A stretch of 64,000 bases of DNA from JBBSUQ01 sp964389755 (lineage in GTDB: Bacteria > Bacteroidota > Bacteroidia > Flavobacteriales_D > Crocinitomicaceae), in the NCBI GenBank assembly GCA_964389755.1, contig CAYMEW010000010.1, positions 1-64,000 on the forward strand, read 5' to 3'. A model generated the notes under the pieces. The model had not been told where the DNA came from, searched no databases, and was given only the letters and a program-made list of their open reading frames with translations. Position 1 is the first letter of the stretch. Each line of letters begins with the position of its first letter. The position numbers were made by a program, and so were the translations under genes. Shown here piece after piece: positions 44,412 to 52,918 of this stretch.

Positions 44412-45947
44412 CTATTTGTCCCCTAACTTTAAAATACCGAAGCGATGTTTTTTTCTATTGTTGGGAGATATCGCACACAAGAGAATAGAATTATTATACT
44501 GACGAAACAGTCGTGGCACGGCATTAAACTTGGGATCGTTCATCGTGAAAAGTGATTTGCGATTCATTTCTCCTTCAGCTGAAATTGTCACAAGTGCCAC
44601 ACAGTTTGCTTTTGGATCATAAAAAACAGGACTTTGGAAAGTTACAAACCTACTCCTTATTTTTAAAGTATTCCACAAATTGCCTGTTGAATCATAATTA
44701 TTAGAATTATCATTAAACAGAAAGCATAATTCCTTTTTGTACAAAAAAGAGGAATAGCTACCATATTGGCCCCCATCGTTTAAACTATGTTGATTTTTAC
44801 GAATCTTTTGAATCCATAAAAAATCAGCATTTTTATTAATCTTAAAAGCCTTAATATCATAAAAATAATAATCGTGAAATGTACTTACGGGTCCAGTACC
44901 TGTAGTAGGTCCAATGGACGAATGGGACTCTTCACACTCTTCAATAGCTCCGTAAGCGGCCCCATCTTGAACGAATAGATTACTTAATTTATAGTGGTGT
45001 TTTTGCTCTGCCATTAATCCGGTTGGTATGGCTGAAAAAGCTTTAAAACTCGATTTTAAAACAATTCCTTCCTCAAGACCGATGGCCATTACAAAGATTC
45101 CGTCAGTATCTTCGGATTGTTGATCATCTCCATAAAGCCCCAGTACCATTAAACGATTGTCTATTTCGCAACATTTAACCTTATGCAATACTTTCGTACC
45201 TGCATCTAACACAACCTCTTTCAACTGCCCGGGAATAACCTCATAAAGATGCATCTTTTTTGAGCGTTGAGCTATCTTTTTTTTAGAGGACGATGAAAAT
45301 TCGGGAACAGTCATAAATAGATTCCCCTGATTGGAAAGATAATATTCAGAAATTCCGACTAAGTGATCTTCGAAAGGTAATGAGTACTGGCCTTCGGAGC
45401 GGATTTTAAAATCCACATCATAAATTCTAAAAAACCGTGTTGTTCGTGAGGTCTTCCGGGCAGAATTGTCAATCCAGTAAATCGTAAAAAACTGTTTGTT
45501 CGGAGAGGAAAAAGTCCAAATGTTTTGACCAAAAACCAGTTCGTCTAAAGGTATTTCTCCAAGTTCAACCGGGTCTTTTAAAAGCTCCGTGTTGTCTGCT
45601 ACCTCCTGGATATATAAGATATTTTTCTTCTTACCCCTATCCCTCAGAAGAAGACACGTTTTCTCCCGACATGAAATGATCTTCTCAAAAAGAAGTTTAT
45701 CGTTTTTTGTTTTTATTTTCAATCTTCCCGTAGCACTTAATGTCAATACCACATGTCGTGTAAAATATGCCGATGCATATTTCCCCGGACCAGAAGACCG
45801 AAGTGCTAAAAAATTCTTTTCCGTGACTGGAAACAGGTCGAGTAATCTACCCCGTTCCTTTATAATTGGCCCCCATTCGAGATCATAGGCATGAACCTTC
45901 GGCATTATAAAAATAAGGAGAAAGATGATCAGGATGGTTTTCTTCAT
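44412..45947 (-). CDS. Secreted protein of unknown function, paralogue B
   Basis: A 511-residue paralogue of the preceding gene. It has a signal peptide (MKKTILIIFLLIFIMPKVHA) and then YDLEWGPIIKERGRLLDLFPV. Shared landmarks are LSATGRLKI, LPFEDHLVGI, SNQGNLFM, SLNDGGQYGSYS and a C-terminal FGIL. Codon use is visibly more AT-rich than in paralogue A, so it has evolved under different pressure or came separately. The 109-bp gap between the two contains no clear terminator. Confidence 0.8.
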   Translation of the reverse strand: MKKTILIIFLLIFIMPKVHAYDLEWGPIIKERGRLLDLFPVTEKNFLALRSSGPGKYASAYFTRHVVLTLSATGRLKIKTKNDKLLFEKIISCREKTCLLLRDRGKKKNILYIQEVADNTELLKDPVELGEIPLDELVFGQNIWTFSSPNKQFFTIYWIDNSARKTSRTTRFFRIYDVDFKIRSEGQYSLPFEDHLVGISEYYLSNQGNLFMTVPEFSSSSKKKIAQRSKKMHLYEVIPGQLKEVVLDAGTKVLHKVKCCEIDNRLMVLGLYGDDQQSEDTDGIFVMAIGLEEGIVLKSSFKAFSAIPTGLMAEQKHHYKLSNLFVQDGAAYGAIEECEESHSSIGPTTGTGPVSTFHDYYFYDIKAFKINKNADFLWIQKIRKNQHSLNDGGQYGSYSSFLYKKELCFLFNDNSNNYDSTGNLWNTLKIRSRFVTFQSPVFYDPKANCVALVTISAEGEMNRKSLFTMNDPKFNAVPRLFRQYNNSILLCAISPNNRKKHRFGILKLGDK

Positions 45948-46021
45948 GATTAATAGAAATTATGAAAATGCTTTAAAAGGAAATCTATACTGGTTGATGG
46001 TGTAAATTTTTAAAGGCGTTA

Positions 46022-47377
46022 TTACCGTACCAACTGAATCCCCAGGTAATTGTCCGGTGTAATGCGTTTCAGTTCTGCTTTGACCGTGTCATTGACCTGC
46101 AGTGTATCGATAAATGCATGCACTGTTTCACGGGTTACGGCTTCGTTGGTGCGGGTAAGTCCTTTCAGGGCTTCATACGGTTTTTCATACCCTTCCCGGC
46201 GCAATACGGTCTGGATTGCTTCTGCCACCACGGCCCAGTTGTTCTCGAGGTCCTTGCGGAAAGCCGATTCATTAAGCAAGAGCTTATCCAGCCCCTTCAA
46301 CGTCGATTTAAATGCAATGAACGTATGTGCAAAAGGCAAACCGACTGTTCGCAACACGGTTGAATCAGTGAGGTCGCGTTGCAATCGGGAAACCGGAAGT
46401 TTCTCAGAAAGATGCCCGAACACGGCATTGGCGATCCCGAGGTTTCCTTCCGAATTTTCGAAGTCGATCGGGTTTACTTTGTGCGGCATGGCCGAAGAAC
46501 CGACCTCTCCTGCTTTCAGTTTCTGCTTGAAGTAATCAGTGGAAATATACATCCACATATCGCGATCGAGGTCGAGCACGATCGTGTTGATGCGGCGCAA
46601 TGCGTCAAACAGGGCCGCCATGTTATCGTAATGTTCGATCTGCGTGGTGGTCTGGCTGCGCTCAAGTCCGAGTTTTTCGGCCACGAAGCGATTCGCAAAA
46701 TCAACCCAGTTGTGTTCCGGGTAAGCCACGTGATGCGCGTTAAAGTTACCGGTCGCTCCGCCGAACTTCGCGTTAAACGGAACAGCTAAAAGTGCAGTTC
46801 GCTGCTGTTCGAGTCGTTCGGCAAAAACCTGGATCTCTTTTCCCAAACGAGTCGGAGAAGCCGGTTGTCCGTGCGTACGTGCAAGCATCGGGATGTCTTT
46901 CCACTCACCAGCAAAAGCATGCAGTCTCGAGATCAATTTGTCCAGCAATGGCAGGTACGTTTCGTGAATGGCATCCTTCAGCGAACGTGGGATGGAAGTA
47001 TTGTTAATGTCCTGGGAAGTCAGCCCGAAATGCACAAATTCGGTATACGCTTCCAGGCCAAGTTCGTTCATTTTTTCCTTGACAAAATACTCGACCGCTT
47101 TCACATCGTGATTGGTCGTACGCTCTGTTTCCTTGATCCGGAGCGCATCGGATTCACTGAAGTTTTTGCAGATATTGCGCAATTCCTCAAAACGCTCCTT
47201 TGGAAAAGTGTCCAGCGGACGAATACCGCTTTCCACGAGGGCGATCAGGTATTCCACTTCCACGAGGACGCGGTAGCGAATGAGTCCGAATTCCGAAAAA
47301 TACGGTCGAAGTTCGCTTGTTTTTTGTTCGTAACGCCCGTCGGAAGGGGAAATTGCGGTTAAGGCATTTAACTCCAT
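46022..47377 (-). CDS. purB: Adenylosuccinate lyase
   Basis: A 451-residue fumarase-superfamily enzyme acting twice in purine synthesis (SAICAR and adenylosuccinate cleavage). The signature GSSAMPHKVNPIDFEN is intact, with TSQDINNT and ARTHGQPASPTRLGKE upstream. I prefer ATG 47377 (MELNALTAISPSDGRY), which matches the family start; an ATG three codons upstream at 47386 is also possible. Long E. coli-type PurB. It is divergent from the EI24-like gene. Confidence 0.97.
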   Translation of the reverse strand: MELNALTAISPSDGRYEQKTSELRPYFSEFGLIRYRVLVEVEYLIALVESGIRPLDTFPKERFEELRNICKNFSESDALRIKETERTTNHDVKAVEYFVKEKMNELGLEAYTEFVHFGLTSQDINNTSIPRSLKDAIHETYLPLLDKLISRLHAFAGEWKDIPMLARTHGQPASPTRLGKEIQVFAERLEQQRTALLAVPFNAKFGGATGNFNAHHVAYPEHNWVDFANRFVAEKLGLERSQTTTQIEHYDNMAALFDALRRINTIVLDLDRDMWMYISTDYFKQKLKAGEVGSSAMPHKVNPIDFENSEGNLGIANAVFGHLSEKLPVSRLQRDLTDSTVLRTVGLPFAHTFIAFKSTLKGLDKLLLNESAFRKDLENNWAVVAEAIQTVLRREGYEKPYEALKGLTRTNEAVTRETVHAFIDTLQVNDTVKAELKRITPDNYLGIQLVR

Positions 47378-47409
47378 TGTGTGCATGTTGTCTAAAAAAT
47401 CAGAAGCGA

Positions 47410-47417
47410 CAAAGATA
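47410..47417 (-). promoter_or_regulatory. Putative -7 element TATCTTTG of purB
   Basis: On the minus strand TATCTTTG lies 32 bp before the purB ATG. No TTG is found at 17-23 bp further upstream. Confidence 0.45.
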
Positions 47418-47479
47418 GTGAGAAAAACGGATACCGGGAAAATTTTACGGCAAACAAAAGCGCTTCTGCCAAAGAGTTG

Positions 47480-47487
47480 TAATTTTG
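47480..47487 (+). promoter_or_regulatory. Putative -7 element TAATTTTG just before the EI24-like gene
   Basis: TAATTTTG ends 4 bp before ATG 47492. If functional, the transcript would be leaderless or nearly so. No matching -33 TTG is present. Confidence 0.35.
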
Positions 47488-47491
47488 AAGC

Positions 47492-48331
47492 ATGCAGTTT
47501 TTACGGCATTTCCGGCTCGGGCTCCGCGCGTATGTGGATGCATTCCATTTCATCAACCGCAACCGGCTGTACTGGTATTATTTCATTCCCGCATTCCTGA
47601 TGCTCGGGATCTATAAGGTCGGTGAACAACTCGAACAACGCGTCTACCTGCCGAAAACGGATACCATGAACGACATTATCTGGTACATTTTCGATGTCCT
47701 GCTCGAAGTTTCGCTGGCAATCCTGTTGATGAAGTTCGCCAAATACCTCGTCGTGATCCTGCTTTCTCCCCTGCTCTCTCACCTTTCCCAAAAGTGCGAA
47801 CGGATCATTACGGGAAACCGTTATCCTTTCAGTATGCCACAGTTGTGGCACGATGTCCGCCGCGGGATTCGCATCGCGATTCGCAATGTGATGTGGGAAT
47901 ACTTTTTCTTCCTGATCATTTACATTGTTGCCGCGATCGGCTGGAAATCGGCCGGTTCCTCGCCTGTTTTCTACCTTACCTTCGTCATCGGCTTTTTCTA
48001 CTACGGCTTCAGCTTCATCGATTATGTGAACGAAAGGCGACGACTCGACGTGGATGAAAGCATCCTGTTTGTTCGGGCGCACCGCGGACTGGCCGTTGCG
48101 ATCGGGGCGATCTATTCCCTGCTGATCTTCGTTCCCGTGGATCTCGGGAAACTCTTTGCTTTTCAAGCCATTCAAAGCGAACCTATTTACACCGTTTCAA
48201 ACATCGCGCTGCACTTTTTCCTCTGGGCCTGCGCTTCCATGGCACCCATCCTGGCAATTGTCTCCGCTACGCTTTCCATGCATCGCCTGGTAAACCTAAA
48301 AACAAACATTTATTCCGAGCGAACCGAATAA
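47492..48331 (+). CDS. EI24/CysZ-like integral membrane protein
   Basis: A 279-residue protein with about six hydrophobic segments (starting near residues 28, 65, 137, 160, 200 and 235). The block FAKYLVVILLSPLLSHLSQKCERIITG matches the EI24-domain family (CysZ-related), where some members transport sulfate. No sulfur gene is adjacent, so the transported substrate is open. The C-terminus MHRLVNLKTNIYSERTE is polar and probably cytoplasmic. Confidence 0.75.
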   Translation: MQFLRHFRLGLRAYVDAFHFINRNRLYWYYFIPAFLMLGIYKVGEQLEQRVYLPKTDTMNDIIWYIFDVLLEVSLAILLMKFAKYLVVILLSPLLSHLSQKCERIITGNRYPFSMPQLWHDVRRGIRIAIRNVMWEYFFFLIIYIVAAIGWKSAGSSPVFYLTFVIGFFYYGFSFIDYVNERRRLDVDESILFVRAHRGLAVAIGAIYSLLIFVPVDLGKLFAFQAIQSEPIYTVSNIALHFFLWACASMAPILAIVSATLSMHRLVNLKTNIYSERTE

Positions 48332-48376
48332 TTTTAATATATTCGTTACCCGATAGAATATCATTTTTCGAAACTT

Positions 48377-49747
48377 ATGAAACTAAAGTTAATCACTTTA
48401 CTTATCGTATTGTATGGAATGAATACCGCTGCCCGGGCGCACGGCACACCGATTCCGACAGACACTACTACCAGCCTGATCGACCGGTCAGCAGCGCTCA
48501 TCATGATCGACGAAGGTCGCAAATTCTATGACGAGGGACGCAACCGCGATGCCATCATTAAATTTCGCCAGGCAGCCATCAAGGATCCGAATTCCTGGAA
48601 AGGCCCTTTTTGGGTGGCACGCTGTCATTACAATTTAAATAACTACGGTTATGCCCTGCAATACGCGAACGAAGCGATCTCCAAAGAACCGCTCGAAGTG
48701 GACCAGGAAGTGTACGAACTGCTCGGAAAAAGCTATCACCGTCTCGGAATGCTCGATTCGGCGCTGGTCAACTACCGGATTGCGCTTGAAAAACTCAGCT
48801 CAAATCGTGCCCGTGAACTCCGCGTACAACACCACATCGACGAATGCCTGTTCGCACAAAAAGCGCTCGCTTCCGAGCCCGAAAAGATCAAAATGCACCT
48901 TTCCGGAGACATCAACTCGGGTTACAACGATTATTCCCCCGTACTCACAGACGGCGGAAAAACGATTTACTTTGTTTCACGCAGGGCTAACACGACCGGC
49001 GGCGGGCAAAACCCGGACGACCAGGAATATTTTGAAGATATTTACCGCGGTACTTACGATCTGGAGACAGAGCAGTTCGACAGTATCACCAACAGCCTGG
49101 GCCGCCTGAACTCCGAAGGTTTCGATGCCCTTTCATACCTTTCCCCGGACGGGCTCTTTGGATTAATGACCCTCAATACGACTAAGGCCGACACACGACT
49201 TGAAACGGACGGTTCCGATATCTGCGAGGTCGAATTTACCGACAAAGGACAATGGTCCTCCCCGAAACTAATCAAAAACAAATCGATCAATACCAGCTAC
49301 TTTGAAGGCGCCGCAACAATGACTGCCGATGGAAACACGATGTATTTCGTAACCGATCGCAAGGCTGACAAAACACTCAGCGACATTTACTTCGTTCAGA
49401 AAAACGGTAAAAAGTGGGGCGAGGCAAAACCGCTTCCGGCCATTATCAATTCGGAAGGAAATGAAACAACGCCCTATATCACTCCTGACGGAAGATACCT
49501 CTTTTTCAGTTCCGACGGACACCTTGGAATGGGAGGTTACGATATTTACGTAAGTGAGAACATGGGTGATACCTGGTCTACCCCGGTGAATCTCGGCCCG
49601 GCCTTTAACACCGTGAACAACGATACGCATTTCCAGTATTATCCGGACCTGCAAACGGCTGTGATGGCAACGTTCCAGATCATTGGTGAAAAAGCCAGCC
49701 TGGACATTTACAAAGTGGACATGTCTTCTTTTCGTTTTCCGCAATAA
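48377..49747 (+). CDS. TPR and PD40 (WD40-like) repeat exported protein
   Basis: A 456-residue protein with a signal peptide (MKLKLITLLIVLYGMNTAARA). TPR-like helices span 40-165 (EGRKFYDEGRNRDAIIKFRQA, LLGKSYHRLGMLDSALVNYR). A PD40 beta-propeller with blades YSPVLTDGGKTIYFVS, LSPDGLFGLM, MTADGNTMYFVTDR and ITPDGRYLFFSSDGH follows. This layout resembles the T9SS component PorE, but the C-terminal OmpA-like domain of PorE is absent. It may be a related periplasmic protein. It is followed closely by truA (12 bp). Confidence 0.85.
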   Translation: MKLKLITLLIVLYGMNTAARAHGTPIPTDTTTSLIDRSAALIMIDEGRKFYDEGRNRDAIIKFRQAAIKDPNSWKGPFWVARCHYNLNNYGYALQYANEAISKEPLEVDQEVYELLGKSYHRLGMLDSALVNYRIALEKLSSNRARELRVQHHIDECLFAQKALASEPEKIKMHLSGDINSGYNDYSPVLTDGGKTIYFVSRRANTTGGGQNPDDQEYFEDIYRGTYDLETEQFDSITNSLGRLNSEGFDALSYLSPDGLFGLMTLNTTKADTRLETDGSDICEVEFTDKGQWSSPKLIKNKSINTSYFEGAATMTADGNTMYFVTDRKADKTLSDIYFVQKNGKKWGEAKPLPAIINSEGNETTPYITPDGRYLFFSSDGHLGMGGYDIYVSENMGDTWSTPVNLGPAFNTVNNDTHFQYYPDLQTAVMATFQIIGEKASLDIYKVDMSSFRFPQ

Positions 49748-49759
49748 AACCCGATAAAT

Positions 49760-50497
49760 ATGATCGAGCGATACCGCATGGATCTTTCCTACGACGGTTC
49801 CGCATATTTTGGCTGGCAGGTTCAGCCGCGACAGATCAGTGTACAGGAAACCATCGAACGCGTGCTGCGTAAACTTTACCCGGAAACGGAAGTAAGTGTT
49901 ACTGGCTGCGGACGAACCGACACCGGAGTGCATGCGCGTAATTACGTGCTTCACACGGATCTGCCTGCAACGCGCAGCACTGAGCAGTTGCTGTTTAAGA
50001 TGAACCGCATGCTCCCTGAAAGCATCGCGATCCATGCGATCGAACTAACAACCAGTGATTTTCACGCACGCTTCGGGGCAAGTCGTCGCACTTACCGCTA
50101 CTACGTGCATACCCGGAAGGATCCGTTTTTAGCCGGTAAAAGCCTGCTTCTTTCCTTCGAACCGGATTTTGAAAGGATGCAGGAAGCGGCCGCAGAACTG
50201 CTGGGGAAACATGACTTTACATCCTTTTCGAAGTTGCATACAGACGTAAAGACAAATATCTGCACGGTTTACAGCGCAAACTGGGTGAGGGTTTCCGACA
50301 GCCGGTTCTATTTCGAGATTACCGCGGATCGCTTTTTAAGAAATATGGTACGCGCTGTTACGGGAACGCTACTGGACGTTGGTAAGGGAAAATGTGAGGT
50401 TGCCGATATGAAACGAATCCTGAACGAAAAGGACCGCGGAGCGGCGGGGAAATCGATTGCCGCACACGGACTGTATCTCTGGCAGATCGCCTATTGA
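49760..50497 (+). CDS. truA: tRNA pseudouridine(38-40) synthase TruA
   Basis: A 245-residue RNA-modifying enzyme for positions 38-40 of tRNA. The catalytic Asp54 lies in GCGRTDTGVHA. MDLSYDGSAYFGWQ at the start and FSKLHTD plus RFLRNMVRAVTGTLLDVG near the end are family blocks. The gene ends 6 bp before the convergent trmB. Confidence 0.96.
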   Translation: MIERYRMDLSYDGSAYFGWQVQPRQISVQETIERVLRKLYPETEVSVTGCGRTDTGVHARNYVLHTDLPATRSTEQLLFKMNRMLPESIAIHAIELTTSDFHARFGASRRTYRYYVHTRKDPFLAGKSLLLSFEPDFERMQEAAAELLGKHDFTSFSKLHTDVKTNICTVYSANWVRVSDSRFYFEITADRFLRNMVRAVTGTLLDVGKGKCEVADMKRILNEKDRGAAGKSIAAHGLYLWQIAY

Positions 50498-50498
50498 A

Positions 50499-50516
50499 CC
50501 GGATCAGTGAATCCGG
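50499..50516. terminator. Short hairpin between convergent truA and trmB
   Basis: CCGGAT (50499-50504) and ATCCGG (50511-50516) form a 6-bp perfect stem at the shared end of the two genes. No T tract follows on either strand, so termination here is only a suggestion. Confidence 0.3.
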
Positions 50517-51172
50517 AACTTACAGTATTTGATGATGCTGCCGCGTTGCGTGAAAAGCGTTTCATAATGCGTTTTAATATGCAGTATCTCGCGCGTGGTC
50601 GGATCGAGTTTTTCGGGAAGTTCACCGTACAGGTCCCAGGTCAGCTCCAGACATTCGTACGGAGTTTCACGAATTTCTTCTTCTGTAAATTCAAAGAGCA
50701 CATCGCTATCCGTTTTCAGGTGAACAATCCCGCCCGGTTTCAGAATTTTCCGGTAACGTTCGATAAACGGTTTTGAACTCAGGCGCTTATTCACTTTTTT
50801 CGGCTGCGGATCCGAAAAGGTCAGCCAGATCTCCGATACCTCGTTTTCTGCAAAGTAATCCGTTATAAAATCGATCTTTGTTCGCAAAAAGGCCACGTTA
50901 TTCAGTTCGCGCTCCAGCGCTTCTTTTGCACCGACATACATGCGTGCCCCCTTGATATCGACACCGATGAAATTTTTATCCGGGAAAAAACCGCCGAGCC
51001 CGACACTATATTCGCCTTTGCCGCAGCCTAATTCAAGAACGATCGGGTTATCATTTTTAAAGTAATCACGATGCCAGTTTCCTTTCAATGCGAACGGCTC
51101 TCCGATCACCGGTTCGAAGGTGTTGGCAAAATCTTTCATTACGGCAAAACGTCTGAGTTTATCCTTTCCCAT
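50504..51172 (-). CDS. trmB: tRNA (guanine-N7-)-methyltransferase
   Basis: A 222-residue SAM-dependent enzyme that methylates G46 of tRNA. The SAM motif VLELGCGKGEYS (45-56), FIGVDIKGARM, the catalytic-site IWLTFSDPQPKKVNKRLSS and GIVHLKTDSD are conserved. I chose ATG 51172 (MGKDKLRRFAVMKDF). The frame extends 14 codons upstream through a likely promoter box and these codons are excluded. Confidence 0.95.
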   Translation of the reverse strand: MGKDKLRRFAVMKDFANTFEPVIGEPFALKGNWHRDYFKNDNPIVLELGCGKGEYSVGLGGFFPDKNFIGVDIKGARMYVGAKEALERELNNVAFLRTKIDFITDYFAENEVSEIWLTFSDPQPKKVNKRLSSKPFIERYRKILKPGGIVHLKTDSDVLFEFTEEEIRETPYECLELTWDLYGELPEKLDPTTREILHIKTHYETLFTQRGSIIKYCKFRIH

Positions 51173-51176
51173 GCTG

Positions 51177-51184
51177 CAAAAATA
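51177..51184 (-). promoter_or_regulatory. Putative -7 element TATTTTTG of trmB
   Basis: On the minus strand TATTTTTG (51184-51177) lies 4 bp before the chosen ATG. It supports excluding the upstream start at 51214. The -33 part is not evident. Confidence 0.35.
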
Positions 51185-51419
51185 AAAATCAATCCCGAAC
51201 GAAGGAAGATTCATTTCACGCCCAGAACGATCAAAGCCGAAATGCAGCGAACTTCAATCTCACCCGGCTGACCAACGGAAATGGTTTGAAAACGCGCGAA
51301 TGACAATCCTGTAAAAACGAATTTTAATTCGTCCCTTTCCAATTAACTGTGAATCAGATTGACTTTTACACCAACTGCTGCGACTGTTCAATCACCCGTT
51401 TCACACAATTTCAATTTCA

Positions 51420-51427
51420 TAGATTTG
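51420..51427 (+). promoter_or_regulatory. Putative -7 element TAGATTTG
   Basis: TAGATTTG matches TAnnTTTG, 28 bp before ATG 51456. No TTG was seen at the expected distance. The rest of the 283-bp spacer 51173-51455 shows nothing else. Confidence 0.5.
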
Positions 51428-51455
51428 CCGTGCAATCAGATACTTATTTTAATTT

Positions 51456-52373
51456 ATGAAACTCAGAATTACAAAATCGTTAGCATTGGCAGCTTTTATG
51501 TTGTCTGCTACAGCAGCCCAGTCCCAGATCAAGATCAGTAAGGTGGTGAACGGAACACGCACAGCTGTTAAGAGCGGCGACAAGGTCGATATCCGGATCG
51601 GGGACGACGAGGTTGCCATTGACAATATTGTGGCTGAACTCGATATCGCCGCCTTCACGAAAACGTACAAATACGACCTCGTTGGCATTTATTACATGTC
51701 CAACGGACATATTTTGGGCTATTATGAGCACCAGTTCGAGTCACAACTCAATACTAAAAAATACGGTGGAAAAGGCGTGATCCCGGTTTACGTGTACGAC
51801 ACGAAAAATTTTAAGGAAACGGATTACCGTGTAATGGCCGAAGGAACTTATTATGCCGGGGCGGAATCCGGAGGACGTGAAATAGTCGTAAAAGGATACT
51901 ACATCACCGGTGAAGAAGGATATTTCGACGCATACGACAATTACAAGTTTCGAAATACCTATTCCGAAGGGGAGCCGCTCATGAAAGTGCCGTTCAATAC
52001 GGTTTTCAGTCCGGAGGCAATTGCGGCATACAAACTCAAAATGGCTCATTTTACGGTAAGCGAATTGTCCGCTACTTTTGAAGATCGCGTAAAGTGGAAC
52101 ATCGCCCAGTATGTTGCACCTTATATCGCCACCCCGATGTACGGAGCACTTGCCGACGGATTCCAGGAGGTTTGGGACGCCAAAGTTGAAGCTGTATTGG
52201 CCGAGAACGATCCGGATAAGGCCGCAGCTGCAGCCGAACAGCTTGAAAAAGATTACGAGTTGATGAAAGCCGTTTCGCAAAAAGACAAGTCCGCGCTGAA
52301 AACGATGAACAAAGAGATCAAATCCATGACTTCAACCGAAGAAAAATGGCAGCTCATTAAATCAAACGCCTAA
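51456..52373 (+). CDS. Exported protein of unknown function
   Basis: A 305-residue protein with a signal peptide (MKLRITKSLALAAFMLSATAAQSQ). The mature N-terminal half is beta-rich (KVDIRIGDDEVAIDNIVAEL, TYKYDLVGIYYMSNG) with many Tyr/Gly stretches. The C-terminal third is helical and charged (VEAVLAENDPDKAAAAAEQLEKDYELM). No lipobox, transmembrane helix or sorting domain is present. The family is not recognised. It has its own terminator and probably its own promoter. Confidence 0.75.
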   Translation: MKLRITKSLALAAFMLSATAAQSQIKISKVVNGTRTAVKSGDKVDIRIGDDEVAIDNIVAELDIAAFTKTYKYDLVGIYYMSNGHILGYYEHQFESQLNTKKYGGKGVIPVYVYDTKNFKETDYRVMAEGTYYAGAESGGREIVVKGYYITGEEGYFDAYDNYKFRNTYSEGEPLMKVPFNTVFSPEAIAAYKLKMAHFTVSELSATFEDRVKWNIAQYVAPYIATPMYGALADGFQEVWDAKVEAVLAENDPDKAAAAAEQLEKDYELMKAVSQKDKSALKTMNKEIKSMTSTEEKWQLIKSNA

Positions 52374-52397
52374 TTATCGACCACAAAAACGATTCGG

Positions 52398-52425
52398 AAG
52401 GGATGGACTACCATCCCTTTTTTTT
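52398..52425 (+). terminator. Rho-independent terminator
   Basis: Perfect 9-bp stem AAGGGATGG / CCATCCCTT with loop ACTA and a run of eight T, 25 bp after the exported protein gene. Confidence 0.92.
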
Positions 52426-52452
52426 GTGAATGATGAAGCCTACGTGAAGCAT

Positions 52453-52482
52453 AAAAAAAGCCGCTCCTTTCGGGAACGGCTT
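52453..52482 (-). terminator. Rho-independent terminator for the DUF3127-type gene
   Basis: On the minus strand the stem AAGCCGTTCC / GGAGCGGCTT is followed by a run of seven T, 20 bp past the stop at 52502. One mismatch lies within the stem. Confidence 0.8.
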
Positions 52483-52501
52483 CCTATACTTTTGAAGATC
52501 T

Positions 52502-52897
52502 TTAGAAAGGCAGATCATCATCGTCATTGTCTGAACCGGCCTGCGAACCCGAAACATTTTGGACCGGGTCGAGGTTCATCGCTGAAGCTCCACCCTGCGG
52601 AATGTTACCTCCCTGGCTGCCCATTTTCTCAATGCGCCATGCTTCGAGCGTGTTGAAATACTTGGTCTCACCCTGCGGGCTCACCCACTCTCTTCCACGG
52701 AGGTTGAAAGAAACTTCTACCTGGTCATTTACAGCGACGGTATCGAGCAGGGAGCAGCGATCCTGGGTCATTTGGAAGGAAATATGCTGCGGATACATGC
52801 TGGACGCGTCTGTCACCACAAATTCTCGTTTGGCGAACTTTTCCGAAACCTGCTGGGTTTCGAACACTTCTTTTACTACTCCGGATAATTTAAACAT
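52502..52897 (-). CDS. DUF3127-type OB-fold protein with SSB-like acidic tail
   Basis: A 131-residue protein. Residues 1-95 form a beta-barrel resembling the DUF3127 family of Bacteroidota: MFKLSGVVKEVFETQQVSEK, FVVTDASSMYPQHISFQ and SFNLRGREWVSPQGETKYFNTLEAW. A Gly/Asn/Gln-rich linker ends in DDDDLPF, the acidic tip that single-stranded DNA-binding proteins use to recruit partners. A nucleic-acid binding role is therefore plausible but not shown. It is too divergent to be called Ssb. It lies 21 bp after the flavin reductase gene on the same strand. Confidence 0.8.
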   Translation of the reverse strand: MFKLSGVVKEVFETQQVSEKFAKREFVVTDASSMYPQHISFQMTQDRCSLLDTVAVNDQVEVSFNLRGREWVSPQGETKYFNTLEAWRIEKMGSQGGNIPQGGASAMNLDPVQNVSGSQAGSDNDDDDLPF

Positions 52898-52918
52898 GTT
52901 ATTGTCTGTTTTTGATTT

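Noticed and set aside
48377..49747. PorE annotation
   Set aside because: TPR and PD40 are present but the OmpA-like domain that defines PorE is absent.
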